Source: Bradyrhizobium guangzhouense
GTDB taxonomy: Bacteria; Pseudomonadota; Alphaproteobacteria; Rhizobiales; Xanthobacteraceae
Reading direction: 5' to 3'
DNA length: 64,000 nucleotides
Assembly (NCBI RefSeq): GCF_004114955.1
Contig: NZ_CP030053.1
Span: 2,480,001-2,544,000 of the forward strand
The notes beneath the pieces are model-generated. The model saw only the letters and a program-made list of their open reading frames with translations. It was not told the DNA's origin and ran no database searches. Position 1 is the first letter of the stretch; every line of letters starts with the position of its first letter. Positions 49,571 to 58,049 of this stretch are shown here, piece after piece. Both the position numbers and the translations under genes were made by a program.

Positions 49571-51019
49571 TCAACCCGGATAGGTATAGGCCGTCTTCAC
49601 CGTCGTGTAGAACTCGCGCGCATAGGAGCCCTGCTCGCGGGCGCCGTAGCTCGAGCCCTTCCGGCCGCCGAACGGCACGTGATAGTCGACGCCGGCGGTC
49701 GGCAGATTGACCATCACCATGCCGGACTCGCTGTTGCGCTTGTAGTGCGAGGCGTATTTCAGGCTGGTGGTGCAAATGCCGGAGGCGAGGCCGAACTCGG
49801 TGTCGTTGGAGATCGCGAGCGCTTCCTCGTAGTTCTTGGCGCGGATCACGGCGGCGACGGGGCCGAAGATTTCTTCACGCGCGATGCGCATGTTGTTGTT
49901 GGCCTCGGTGAACAGCGCCGGCTGGAGGTAGTGGCCGGGATTCTCGCGCTTGAGCAGCTCGCCGCCGAAGGCGAGCTTGGCGCCCTCGTCCTGGCCGATC
50001 TTGATGTAGCGCAGGTCCTGGTCGAGCTGGCTCTGATCGACCACCGGGCCGATGTGCACGCCGGCCTTGAGCGCGTCGTCGACCGACAGGCTGTTCAGGC
50101 GTTCGGCCACTGCAGCGACGAAGCGATCGTGAATGCCTTCGGTCACGATCAGGCGGGACGAGGCCGTGCAGCGCTGACCGGTCGAGAAATAGGCGCCATT
50201 GACGGCGACCTCGACGGCGGTCTTCAGGTCGGCGTCGTCGAGCACGACCAGCGGGTTCTTGCCGCCCATCTCGAGCTGGAATTTCTTCATCGGGTTCGAG
50301 AGCACGCAGGCCTGCGCGATCTTGCGGCCTGTCTGCACCGAGCCGGTGAAGGAGATCGCAGCGACGTCCGGATGGTCCAGCAAGGTCTGGCCGACGACGG
50401 AGCCCGAACCGACCACGAGGTTGAAGACGCCGGCCGGAATGCCGGAGCGGGTGATGATTTCGGCGAGCGCGTGGCCCGAACCCGGCACCAGCTCGGCCGG
50501 CTTGAACACCACAGTGTTGCCGTAGCAGAGCGCGGGCGCGATCTTCCAGGCGGGGATCGCGATCGGGAAATTCCAGGGCGTGATCATGCCGACGACGCCG
50601 ACCGGCTCGCGAGTCAGCTCGACATCGAGGCCGGGACGCACCGAGGCGCCCTTCTCGCCGATCAGCCGCAGGGCTTCGCCGGCGAAGAACGCAAAGATCT
50701 GGCCGGCGCGGGCGACCTCGCCGATGCCCTCGGGCAGGGTCTTGCCTTCCTCGCGCGCGAGCAGGCGGCCAAGCTCTTCCTTGCGGGCGAGGATCTCGGT
50801 GGAAATCTTGTTCAGCGCGTCGTAGCGCGCCTGCGGCGTCGACTGCGCCCAGGCCGGGAAGGCGGCCTTCGCGGCGGCGATTGCCTTCTCGGTCTGCGCC
50901 TTGTCGGCCTTGGCGTATTCGCCGACGACATCGTTCGTGTTGGAGGGGTTGATGTTCTTGGTAATGCCGGAGCCATCGACCCACTCGCCGCCGATGAAGT
51001 TTTTCAGGATCGCAGTCAT
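49571..51019 (-). CDS. 2,5-dioxovalerate (alpha-ketoglutarate semialdehyde) dehydrogenase
   Basis: This 482-residue NAD(P)-dependent aldehyde dehydrogenase has ITPWNFPIAIPAWKIAPAL, the general base Glu250 in LEMGGKNPLVVL and the nucleophile Cys284 in GQRCTASS. EEIFGPVAAVI and VPFGGRKGSSYG are further family marks. In the oxidative glucarate pathway this enzyme turns 2-oxoglutarate semialdehyde into 2-oxoglutarate, and the gene lies just after gudD and kdgD. The ATG at 51019 follows an ideal GGAGGA. A shared repeat at 51045-51091 lies in the spacer upstream. Confidence 0.9.
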   Translation of the reverse strand: MTAILKNFIGGEWVDGSGITKNINPSNTNDVVGEYAKADKAQTEKAIAAAKAAFPAWAQSTPQARYDALNKISTEILARKEELGRLLAREEGKTLPEGIGEVARAGQIFAFFAGEALRLIGEKGASVRPGLDVELTREPVGVVGMITPWNFPIAIPAWKIAPALCYGNTVVFKPAELVPGSGHALAEIITRSGIPAGVFNLVVGSGSVVGQTLLDHPDVAAISFTGSVQTGRKIAQACVLSNPMKKFQLEMGGKNPLVVLDDADLKTAVEVAVNGAYFSTGQRCTASSRLIVTEGIHDRFVAAVAERLNSLSVDDALKAGVHIGPVVDQSQLDQDLRYIKIGQDEGAKLAFGGELLKRENPGHYLQPALFTEANNNMRIAREEIFGPVAAVIRAKNYEEALAISNDTEFGLASGICTTSLKYASHYKRNSESGMVMVNLPTAGVDYHVPFGGRKGSSYGAREQGSYAREFYTTVKTAYTYPG

Positions 51020-51044
51020 ACAGTCCTCCAAGTCATTTAAGGGG

Positions 51045-51091
51045 GCATGATCCCAGTCGAAAAACCCGTACCCACTTTTCCGGGATCGTGC
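51045..51091. repeat. Short palindromic repeat GCATGATCCC...GGGATCGTGC
   Basis: GCATGATCCC and GGGATCGTGC are near-exact inverted arms around a CCGTACCCACTTTTCC core. It resembles other short dispersed repeats of this genome type and lies between gudD and the dehydrogenase gene. Confidence 0.7.
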
Positions 51092-51100
51092 CTCGGCTTC

Positions 51101-52459
51101 CTAGCGAACGAGGCAGGGACGCTTGTCGTCAAAGGTCCAGCCCGGGATCAAATCCTGCATGGCAATAGCGTCATCCCGGGCACCGAGTCCATGCTTCTTG
51201 TAGAGCTCATGCGCGGCCTCGATGGCCGTCCGGTCGACCTCGATGCCGAGGCCCGGACGATCCGGGACCGCGATCTTGCCGCCGCGGATCAGCAGCGGCT
51301 CCTTGGTCAGCGCCTGGCCATCCTGCCAGATCCAGTGAGTGTCGATCGCGGTGACCTTGCCGGGGGCGGCCGCGCCGACATGGGTGAACATGGCGAGCGA
51401 GATGTCAAAGTGGTTGTTGGAGTGCGAGCCCCAGGTCAGGCCGTTGTCACGGCAGGTCTGGGCAACGCGCACGGAGCCTTGCATGGTCCAGAAATGGGGA
51501 TCGGCGAGCGGAATGTCCACCGCGCCCAGGCGCAGCGCGTGGCTCAGCTGCCGCCAGTCCGTGGCGATCATGTTGGTCGCGGTCGGCAAGCCGGTGGCGC
51601 GGCGGAACTCGGCCATGATCTCGCGGCCGGAAAACCCGGCTTCGGCGCCGCAGGGGTCCTCGGCATAGGCGAGGATGCCGTGCATGTTCTTGCAGAGGCT
51701 GATGGCCTCGTCGAGCGACCAGGCGCCGTTCGGGTCGAGCGTGACGCGGGCATTGGGAAAACGCTTGGCGATGGCCGTGACGGCCTCGATCTCCTGCTCG
51801 CCGCGGAGCACGCCGCCCTTGAGCTTGAAATCGGCGAAGCCGTAATGGTCTTGCGTGGCTTCCGCCAGCCGCACCACGGTGTCCGGCGTCATCGCTTCCC
51901 GGTGGCGGAGGTTGAACCACTCGGGCTTGCCGGCCTCGCCCTTGGTGTAGTCGAGCCTGGACTTGCTGATGTCGCCGACGAAGAAGAGATAGCCGAGCGT
52001 CTCGACGCTCTTGCGCTGCTGGCCTTCACCGAGCAGGCCTGCGACCGGCAGATCGAGATGCTGGCCGAGCAGATCGAGCAGGGCGGATTCAATGGCGGTG
52101 ACGGCGTGGATCATCACGCGCAGGTCGAAGGTCTGCTTGCCGCGGCCGCCGGCATCACGGTCGGCGAAAGTTTTGCGGACGTCTGCGAGGATGTTGTTCA
52201 TCGCGCCGACGGTCTTGCCGATCACGAGATCCCTGGCGTCCTGCAGGGTCTGCCAGATCTTCTGCCCGCCCGGCACTTCGCCGACGCCGGTGTGTCCGGC
52301 ATTGTCGGTGAGGATGACGATGTTGCGGGTGAAGAACGGCGCGTGCGCGCCGCTCAGGTTGAGGAGCATGCTGTCGCGGCCCGCGACCGGGATCACCTGC
52401 ATCGATGTGACGACCGGTGCGCCGGCGTCTGTCGCGCCGGCGATATTGGTCTCGGCCAT
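51101..52459 (-). CDS. gudD: D-glucarate dehydratase GudD
   Basis: This 452-residue enolase-superfamily enzyme dehydrates D-glucarate to 5-dehydro-4-deoxy-D-glucarate. GudD hallmarks include [20 protein letters not shown] (KxK region FKLKGGVL), the metal ligands in LDPNGAW, AEDPC and TNMIATDW, and the catalytic His region [18 protein letters not shown]. The length is that of E. coli GudD. It follows kdgD by 26 bp with its own GGGAGGAG site, so both are cotranscribed. Confidence 0.95.
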   Translation of the reverse strand: MAETNIAGATDAGAPVVTSMQVIPVAGRDSMLLNLSGAHAPFFTRNIVILTDNAGHTGVGEVPGGQKIWQTLQDARDLVIGKTVGAMNNILADVRKTFADRDAGGRGKQTFDLRVMIHAVTAIESALLDLLGQHLDLPVAGLLGEGQQRKSVETLGYLFFVGDISKSRLDYTKGEAGKPEWFNLRHREAMTPDTVVRLAEATQDHYGFADFKLKGGVLRGEQEIEAVTAIAKRFPNARVTLDPNGAWSLDEAISLCKNMHGILAYAEDPCGAEAGFSGREIMAEFRRATGLPTATNMIATDWRQLSHALRLGAVDIPLADPHFWTMQGSVRVAQTCRDNGLTWGSHSNNHFDISLAMFTHVGAAAPGKVTAIDTHWIWQDGQALTKEPLLIRGGKIAVPDRPGLGIEVDRTAIEAAHELYKKHGLGARDDAIAMQDLIPGWTFDDKRPCLVR

Positions 52460-52485
52460 CGCACGCTCCTCCCTGTTGTCGTTTG

Positions 52486-53430
52486 TTATTCAGCAGCCTG
52501 TTGTGACGATCGGATGGCGGGCAGGTTCTTCACCAGTGTGGTCAGTTCCGCCATCTCCTGCTCGGTCAGGTCGGTCAGCGGCGGACGGACCGGGCCGGAA
52601 TTGCGGCCGATCACCTTCATGCCGGCCTTGATGATCGAGACCGCATAGCCCTTTTTGCGGTTGCGGATCGCGATCAGCGGCAGGATGAAATCCTTGAGCC
52701 CGGCGTGGATGGTCGCATGATCGCGCTTGCGCACGGCGGCGTAGAAGTTGGTGGCGAACTCAGGCACGAAGTTGAACACGGCCGAGGAGTAGGTCGTCAC
52801 GCCCATGTCGAGATAGGGCAGGGCGAACGTCTCCGCGGTCGGCAGGCCGCCGACATAGGTCAGGCGGTCGCCGAGCTTGGTATGGACGCGCGTCATCAGC
52901 TCGATGTCGCCGATGCCGTCCTTGTAGCCGACGAGGTTGGGGCAGCGCTCGGCGAGGCGGGCGAGCGTGTCGGGCTGGAGGATGGCGTTATCTCTGTTGT
53001 AGACGATGACGCCGATCTTCACGGAGGCGCAGACGGCCTCGACGTGGGCGGCAAGGCCGTCCTGTTCGGAATGGGTGAGGTAGGGCGGCAGCAGCAGCAG
53101 GCCGTCGGCGCCGGCCTTTTCCGCGCCCACAGCGATCTCGCGGGCGATCGCGGTGCCATAGCCGGTGCCGGCGAGCACGGGCACGCGGCCCTTGGTCTCC
53201 TCGACGGCGACCTTGACCACCTCGGGAACTTCGGTCGGGGTCAGCGAGAAGAACTCGCCGGTGCCGCCGGCGGCGAACAGGCCCGCGACGTCATAGCCGC
53301 ACAGCCAATCCATGTTGGCACGATAGGTCGCTTCGTCGAAGGAGTAGTCCGCCTTGAATGGCGTGACGGGGAAGGACAGGAGGCCCGATCCGATCTTCTG
53401 GGCCATTTCCTGCGGGGTCATCTTGCTCAC
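52486..53430 (-). CDS. kdgD: 5-dehydro-4-deoxyglucarate dehydratase KdgD
   Basis: This 314-residue DHDPS/NAL-superfamily enzyme dehydrates and decarboxylates 5-dehydro-4-deoxyglucarate to 2-oxoglutarate semialdehyde. [34 protein letters not shown], Tyr144 in VIVYNRDNA and the Schiff-base Lys170 in [10 protein letters not shown] mark it. The GTG start at 53430 follows GGGAG eight bases earlier. A motif shared with the transporter gene's upstream region lies at 53537-53549. The order kdgD-gudD-dehydrogenase follows the pathway. Confidence 0.95.
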   Translation of the reverse strand: MSKMTPQEMAQKIGSGLLSFPVTPFKADYSFDEATYRANMDWLCGYDVAGLFAAGGTGEFFSLTPTEVPEVVKVAVEETKGRVPVLAGTGYGTAIAREIAVGAEKAGADGLLLLPPYLTHSEQDGLAAHVEAVCASVKIGVIVYNRDNAILQPDTLARLAERCPNLVGYKDGIGDIELMTRVHTKLGDRLTYVGGLPTAETFALPYLDMGVTTYSSAVFNFVPEFATNFYAAVRKRDHATIHAGLKDFILPLIAIRNRKKGYAVSIIKAGMKVIGRNSGPVRPPLTDLTEQEMAELTTLVKNLPAIRSSQQAAE

Positions 53431-53536
53431 GGGCGCTGCTCCCTGCTCTCGTGTGTGTGTCGGGGACGCTCACTGAGGCACGCGTCCATGGCCGCTGTTT
53501 AGGAGACCGTTCGATGCGCGTCCAAGCCAAAGCCTA

Positions 53537-53549
53537 TATCGACTGATGC
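53537..53549 (-). promoter_or_regulatory. Shared motif GCATCAGTCGATA upstream of kdgD
   Basis: On the minus strand GCATCAGTCGATA lies ~107 bp before the kdgD start. It also lies in a perfect inverted repeat TGATGC-N7-GCATCA (53544-53562), a layout typical of LysR-type operators. The same 13-bp word with one change occurs before the transporter gene at 56016-56028. Confidence 0.5.
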
Positions 53550-53559
53550 GGATTGAGCA

Positions 53560-54465
53560 TCAATCCTCCAGGATCTCCGCGGACGACAATTCGCTGGCGA
53601 TTTTGACCAGCGCCGACAGCAACGGATTCTCGTCGTCGCGGCGCCAGACCATGAAGAGCTCGACCGGGACGCGGTTGCGTAGCTTCAGCGGCCGCAGCCG
53701 GACGTCGGAGATCTTCAGGCCGGCGGCCGCGGCGGGCACGATGGCGAGGCCAAGGCCGGCACGGACCATGGCGAGGATCGAGTGGATCTGACTCAAGTGC
53801 TGGACATAACGCGGCAGGATGTCGGCGCGGGTGAACAGCGCGACCAGCAGATCGTGAAAGTAGCGGCTCTCATAGGGCGAATACATCACGAAGGGCTGGT
53901 CGTCGAAGTCCTTGATGGTGATGTTCTCGGCATTGGCCAGCGGATGCTTCTTCGGGATCGCGGCGAGCAGGGGCTCGGCGACGACGCGGCGGCTGGCAAG
54001 CTCGGGCCGTGCGATCGGCGGCCGCAGCAGGCCGGCATCGATCTGGCCCGAGGTCAGGGCCTCGAACTGGTCGCCGGAGACCATCTCCTTCAGCGAGAAA
54101 TCGACCTCCGGCAGCTTGGCACGGCAGGCCGCGACCAGCTCAGGCAGGAAGCCGTAGGCGGCGGCGGCGGTGAACCCGATCTTGACCGAGCCGGTCTTGC
54201 CGAGCGCGATGCGGCGCGCAACCTGCGAGGCGCTTTCCGCAAGCTTCAGGATGCGGCGTGCCTCGGGCAGGAAGCTGCGCCCGGCCGGCGTCAGGCGCAC
54301 CGAGCGGCTGGTGCGTTCCAACAGCGGTGCGTCGATGATGTGCTCCAGCACCTGGATCTGCCGGGACAGCGGCGGCTGGGTCATGTTCAGCCGCGCGGCG
54401 GCGCGGCCGAAGTGCAATTCCTCCGCCACCGTGACGAAACAGCGGAGCTGGTTGAGGTCGAACAT
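53560..54465 (-). CDS. LysR-family transcriptional regulator of the glucarate cluster
   Basis: This 301-residue LysR regulator has an N-terminal winged helix (MFDLNQLRCFVTVAEELHFG, then RAAARLNMTQPPLSRQIQVLE) and a C-terminal effector domain of the BenM/CatM type (LPEVDFSLKEMVSGDQFEAL, GLAIVPAAAAG). Its place between transporter and kdgD genes suggests it senses glucarate, galactarate or a pathway intermediate. The ATG at 54465 (MFDLNQ) is the family-like start; an upstream ATG at 54513 adds 16 unconserved residues. A terminator separates it from the transporter gene. Confidence 0.88.
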   Translation of the reverse strand: MFDLNQLRCFVTVAEELHFGRAAARLNMTQPPLSRQIQVLEHIIDAPLLERTSRSVRLTPAGRSFLPEARRILKLAESASQVARRIALGKTGSVKIGFTAAAAYGFLPELVAACRAKLPEVDFSLKEMVSGDQFEALTSGQIDAGLLRPPIARPELASRRVVAEPLLAAIPKKHPLANAENITIKDFDDQPFVMYSPYESRYFHDLLVALFTRADILPRYVQHLSQIHSILAMVRAGLGLAIVPAAAAGLKISDVRLRPLKLRNRVPVELFMVWRRDDENPLLSALVKIASELSSAEILED

Positions 54466-54523
54466 CGATACATGCCTTAGATGAATAAGGCGTTTCCCCG
54501 GCACTTCTAGCATCGATCACCTC

Positions 54524-54558
54524 CAAAACAAAGACGGCGGCCTTTGCAAGCCGCCGTT
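54524..54558 (-). terminator. Factor-independent terminator after the transporter gene
   Basis: ACGGCGGC pairs with GCCGCCGT around an eight-base loop, and on the minus strand CTTTGTTTT follows. It lies 35 bp past the transporter stop and before the LysR gene, so the two are probably separate transcripts. Confidence 0.85.
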
Positions 54559-54592
54559 GAGTTGCCTGTCCCACTCCGATCACTCGGAGCGC

Positions 54593-55933
54593 TCAGGAGG
54601 AACGTTCGAGCACCACACGCTCGATCTTGCCGACCACCACGAGATAGGCGACCGCGGCCACCAGGGCGTTGATGCCGACGAACACCAGCGCGCCGTTGAA
54701 GGAGCCGGTCGCGGCCACGATGTAGCCGATCACGATCGGCGTGGTGATCGAGGAAAGGTTGCCGAAGGCGTTGAACAGGCCGCCGGAGACGCCGCCGGCT
54801 TGCTTGGGAGAGGTGTCGGAGACCACAGCCCAGCCGAGCGCGCCAATGCCCTTGCCGAAGAAGGCGAGCGCCATGAAGCCGACCACCAGCGCCTGGCCGT
54901 CGACATAGTTGCAGGCGATGATCGACATCGACAGCAGCATGCCGCCGACGATCGGGATCTTGCGCGCCATGGTCAGCGAGCCGGTCTTGCGCAGGATGAC
55001 GTCGGAAATGATGCCGCCGAGCACACCGCCGACGAAGCCGCACAATGCGGGCAGCGTCGCGACGAAGCCTGCTTGCAGGATCGACAGGCCGCGCTCCTTG
55101 ACGAGGTACACCGGAAACCAGGTCAGGAAGAAATAGGTCAGCGTGTTGATGCAGTATTGGCCGAGATAGACGCCGAGCATCATACGGTTGGAGAGCAACT
55201 GGCGGATATGGTCCCACTTCGGACCAGAGTCCGGCGCGCGCTCGTCTCTGGGCGCGTCGAGATCGACCAGCGCGCCGCCCTCCTTGATGTAGTCGAACTC
55301 GGCCTCGTTGATACCAGGATGCTCCTTCGGGCCGTAAACGGTCTTGATCCAGACGAGGCCCATGATGACACCGAGCCCGCCCATCACGAAGAACACGTAG
55401 CGCCAGCCGTAATCATGGGCGATCCAGCCCATCAGCGGCGCGAAGATCACGGTGGCGAAATACTGCCCCGAATTGAAGAAGGCCGACGCCGTGCCGCGCT
55501 CATTGCCCGGAAACCAGGCCGCGACGATTCGGGCGTTGGCGGGGAAAGAGGGCGCTTCCGCGACGCCGACCAGGAGGCGAAGCGCGAACAGCATGGCGAC
55601 GGCCGCACCGGCGCTCAAGAAACCGACCCAGCCCTGCAGCATCGTGAACAGCGACCAGACGATGATGCTGAAGGCATAGACGAGGCGCGAGCCGTAGCGG
55701 TCGAGCAGCCAGCCGCCCGGCACCTGGGCAACGACATAGGACCAGCCGAAGGCCGAGAAGATCCAGCCCATGGCGACCGGATCGAGATGGAGCTCCTTGG
55801 AGAGGGCGGGGCCCGCGATCGAGAGCGTGGCGCGGTCGGCGTAATTGACCGTGGTGACCAGGAACAGCATGGTCACGACGAACAGTCTGACGCGAGACCT
55901 CCTCACGTCCGTTGCGGACACCACTGCGCTCAT
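54593..55933 (-). CDS. MFS glucarate/galactarate transporter (GudP/ExuT type)
   Basis: This 446-residue anion:cation symporter family carrier has the typical VTTVNYADRATLSIAGPAL helix 1 region and GWSYVVAQVPGGWLLDRYGS. It also has RLLVGVAEAPSFPANARIV and AWFPGNERGTASAFFNSGQY, which define the GudP/ExuT/DgoT group for sugar acids. Twelve helices are visible, with a long central loop. The ATG at 55933 follows GGAGG. The cluster context makes D-glucarate and galactarate the likely substrates. Confidence 0.9.
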   Translation of the reverse strand: MSAVVSATDVRRSRVRLFVVTMLFLVTTVNYADRATLSIAGPALSKELHLDPVAMGWIFSAFGWSYVVAQVPGGWLLDRYGSRLVYAFSIIVWSLFTMLQGWVGFLSAGAAVAMLFALRLLVGVAEAPSFPANARIVAAWFPGNERGTASAFFNSGQYFATVIFAPLMGWIAHDYGWRYVFFVMGGLGVIMGLVWIKTVYGPKEHPGINEAEFDYIKEGGALVDLDAPRDERAPDSGPKWDHIRQLLSNRMMLGVYLGQYCINTLTYFFLTWFPVYLVKERGLSILQAGFVATLPALCGFVGGVLGGIISDVILRKTGSLTMARKIPIVGGMLLSMSIIACNYVDGQALVVGFMALAFFGKGIGALGWAVVSDTSPKQAGGVSGGLFNAFGNLSSITTPIVIGYIVAATGSFNGALVFVGINALVAAVAYLVVVGKIERVVLERSS

Positions 55934-56015
55934 CAGGCGCCTCCTTAGAACTCGAATTGTTTCCTCGCTGCGACTCCTAGAGGCGCGCCTGGGAAAGTGT
56001 CCAAGTTCAAGGGGG

Positions 56016-56028
56016 TATCGATTGATGC
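56016..56028 (-). promoter_or_regulatory. Shared motif GCATCAATCGATA upstream of the transporter gene
   Basis: On the minus strand GCATCAATCGATA lies ~85-95 bp before the transporter start. It matches the kdgD site with one change, and its distance and orientation match as well. A second ATTGATG direct repeat is 12 bp away. It is probably a binding site for the local LysR protein. Confidence 0.5.
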
Positions 56029-56103
56029 CGATTTTGAATTGATGGAACGGCAGGAAGCAGGGACGCTGCGTTTTGAGTGGGAGGTCGTCGCCAAGCATGA
56101 CGC

Positions 56104-56224
56104 CGTCATTCCCCGCGAAAGCGTGGAATCCAGTACGCCGCGGCATCTCGATTCAGTCACGGCTGCCGCGGAGTACTGGGTCGCCCGCCCCAGTGCGCAA
56201 TTGCGCGCAAGGCGGGCGATGACA
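56104..56224. repeat. Intergenic inverted repeat (GTCATTCCCCGCG...GGCGATGAC)
   Basis: GTCATTCCCCGCGAAAGCGT, GGAATCCAGTAC and the mirrored GAGTACTGGGTCGCCCGCC with GGCGGGCGATGAC form an element like that at 11890-11991, in the opposite orientation. It includes a GCGCAATTGCGC palindrome. Confidence 0.8.
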
Positions 56225-56249
56225 GGAGGGTTGTGATTGCGGCGAAGGA

Positions 56250-57848
56250 TCAGTCCTTCAGCCGCACGCCGGGCAGCAGACGGGTATGGTCCTCGCCGCG
56301 CACCGCCTCGAGTTCGTCCGGATCCAGGCCGAGTGCCTTCAGGATGGTCGGCGCGACCTGCCGGTTCGCGACGCGCTCGTGAACCACCGCGGGAGCGAGC
56401 TTCGGATTGGAGACGACGAGCAGGACGTGGGTGTCGTCCTCGGCGAAACCGCCGTGTTCGGCGATCTTCTTCTTGCTGCCGCTGTAGATCGTGCCGGGGA
56501 TCGGCTGGATGATGATATCGGGCGTTCGGCCGGCCGCCGGATCGCCGAACCGGTCGACCAGCTCATCGCCGGCATAGATCTTCTCGATGTGAGCCTTGTT
56601 GCTGCCCTTGCGGTCGGCCTCGAGGATCGCGACGGCCCTCGCCGCATCACCCTGGTTCTTGAGCCAGATCAGGGCAACGTCGTCGGCGGTTTCCTGAGCC
56701 AGCGCAACACCGCCATTCGTCAGCAGGTCAGCCGGATCGGTCACGTCGGCGCGTGCGCCGCCGCCCAGCTTCGGGTTGGTGCTGCCGACCAGCATGTGCA
56801 GCTTGTTGACGTCGATCGGCGACTGGCCGTGCTTGGCGCCGACGATGACCAGCGTGTCGCGGGCGATGTGCTGGTCCGCGAGCGCATCCAGCATTTGCCC
56901 GAGCGAGGCGTCGACGAAGTCGAGCGAGGCCTGGAGTTGCGGGCTCGGCGTTGCCGCGGCGTCCAGATATCCGTCGGCCGTCACTTTCTGGCCGACGCTG
57001 ACGGCCTGGAAGTTCATGCCGAAGATCGCGGGTACGCCGACCCTGGTGTTGCCGGTGTGATCAAAGCCCTTGATCCAGTTCAGCACGGCGGTGACCTTGA
57101 ACTGGTCATAGGTGCGCGTGAAGCTCGGATCCGTGGTCCAGTCCGCGCCCGGCTGTCCCGGCACGGAGGTCGAGTTGATCTCGGGCGCATAGAGCTCGTC
57201 GAGGCCCTTGCCGGACGGACCGCTGATGATCTCGTAGGCGGGGTGCTTGTCCGACCAGGCGGTGCGTTTGCCAGCCTCGTGGATCACTTCCATGATGGTA
57301 TTGAGCCGCAGGAACTGATGAGGATAGACGAGCTCGCATTTGCCGTTCTTCAGGCGCATCGGCAAATTTGCGGGATTGATATGATTGGAGCCGGCAGGAC
57401 CGCCGCCGTCCAGCTTGGTCAGGTCGTAGTCGAGGTTCTCGGCAAAGAGCGTCTCGGTTCCGGGGCTGCCCTGGCAGTTGCTGCCGGGCGCAAACAGCGT
57501 GCGGTCGTAGGAATCGTCATAGAACACGCCGTGCGTCTTGGGCGTCCCGCCGGTCATGAATGCGAGGAGGCCCGGGAAGGAGTCGGAGGGCCGCGACGTA
57601 TGGGCATCAGCGAAGCGCACGCCATGGGCGAGGAGCCTCGCGAAGCTCGAAGACGGGTGGGAGTTCACATAGCGCTGCAGGTCGACCTCGTGCATGCCGT
57701 CGACGCTGATCAGCAGCACATGCTTGATGTCGTCCCTGTCCTTGTCTCTGTCGTCGGCGCGTGCGACCGATGGAGCCAGCGAGGAAAGAGCAAGAGTGCA
57801 GGCAAAAGCGATAGCGACGGCCGCAAACGGCCGCTGTTCGATCGTCAT
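56250..57848 (-). CDS. Exported type I phosphodiesterase / alkaline-phosphatase-superfamily protein
   Basis: This 532-residue protein has a signal peptide (cleavage near SVARADD) and a nucleotide pyrophosphatase/phosphodiesterase-like domain. Visible are LLISVDGMHEVDL (metal Asp), RPSDSFPGLLAFMTGG (a Ser at the nucleophile place, where many NPPs have Thr), VIVGAKHGQSPID (metal His) and KIAEHGGFAEDDTHVLLV (metal His). APTILKALGLDPDELEAVR at the end is typical of the superfamily. The substrate is unknown. GGGAGCTC precedes the ATG. It starts a run of exported proteins. Confidence 0.83.
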   Translation of the reverse strand: MTIEQRPFAAVAIAFACTLALSSLAPSVARADDRDKDRDDIKHVLLISVDGMHEVDLQRYVNSHPSSSFARLLAHGVRFADAHTSRPSDSFPGLLAFMTGGTPKTHGVFYDDSYDRTLFAPGSNCQGSPGTETLFAENLDYDLTKLDGGGPAGSNHINPANLPMRLKNGKCELVYPHQFLRLNTIMEVIHEAGKRTAWSDKHPAYEIISGPSGKGLDELYAPEINSTSVPGQPGADWTTDPSFTRTYDQFKVTAVLNWIKGFDHTGNTRVGVPAIFGMNFQAVSVGQKVTADGYLDAAATPSPQLQASLDFVDASLGQMLDALADQHIARDTLVIVGAKHGQSPIDVNKLHMLVGSTNPKLGGGARADVTDPADLLTNGGVALAQETADDVALIWLKNQGDAARAVAILEADRKGSNKAHIEKIYAGDELVDRFGDPAAGRTPDIIIQPIPGTIYSGSKKKIAEHGGFAEDDTHVLLVVSNPKLAPAVVHERVANRQVAPTILKALGLDPDELEAVRGEDHTRLLPGVRLKD

Positions 57849-58049
57849 TGTTGAGCTCCCCAGTGATGTCTGATGTTGCTTGACGTGCAGGCGCGCGGCG
57901 CCGCGCAGCGGAGAGCCTGCGCTCCCGCCACGTGCGTCAACCGCTGCGTCAAGATGTAGCGCGGGGAAAACTAGGTAACGGCAATGACCGTTGGATGACG
58001 GCGCGACTATGCGATGCGCGAAAATTTTTCTGTGCGCGGCTTCGTCGTC

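Noticed and set aside
55997-56236. Possible 79-codon gene upstream of the transporter gene
   Set aside because: Its second half lies inside a dispersed repeat and its first half covers the probable operator; no ribosome binding site or domain.
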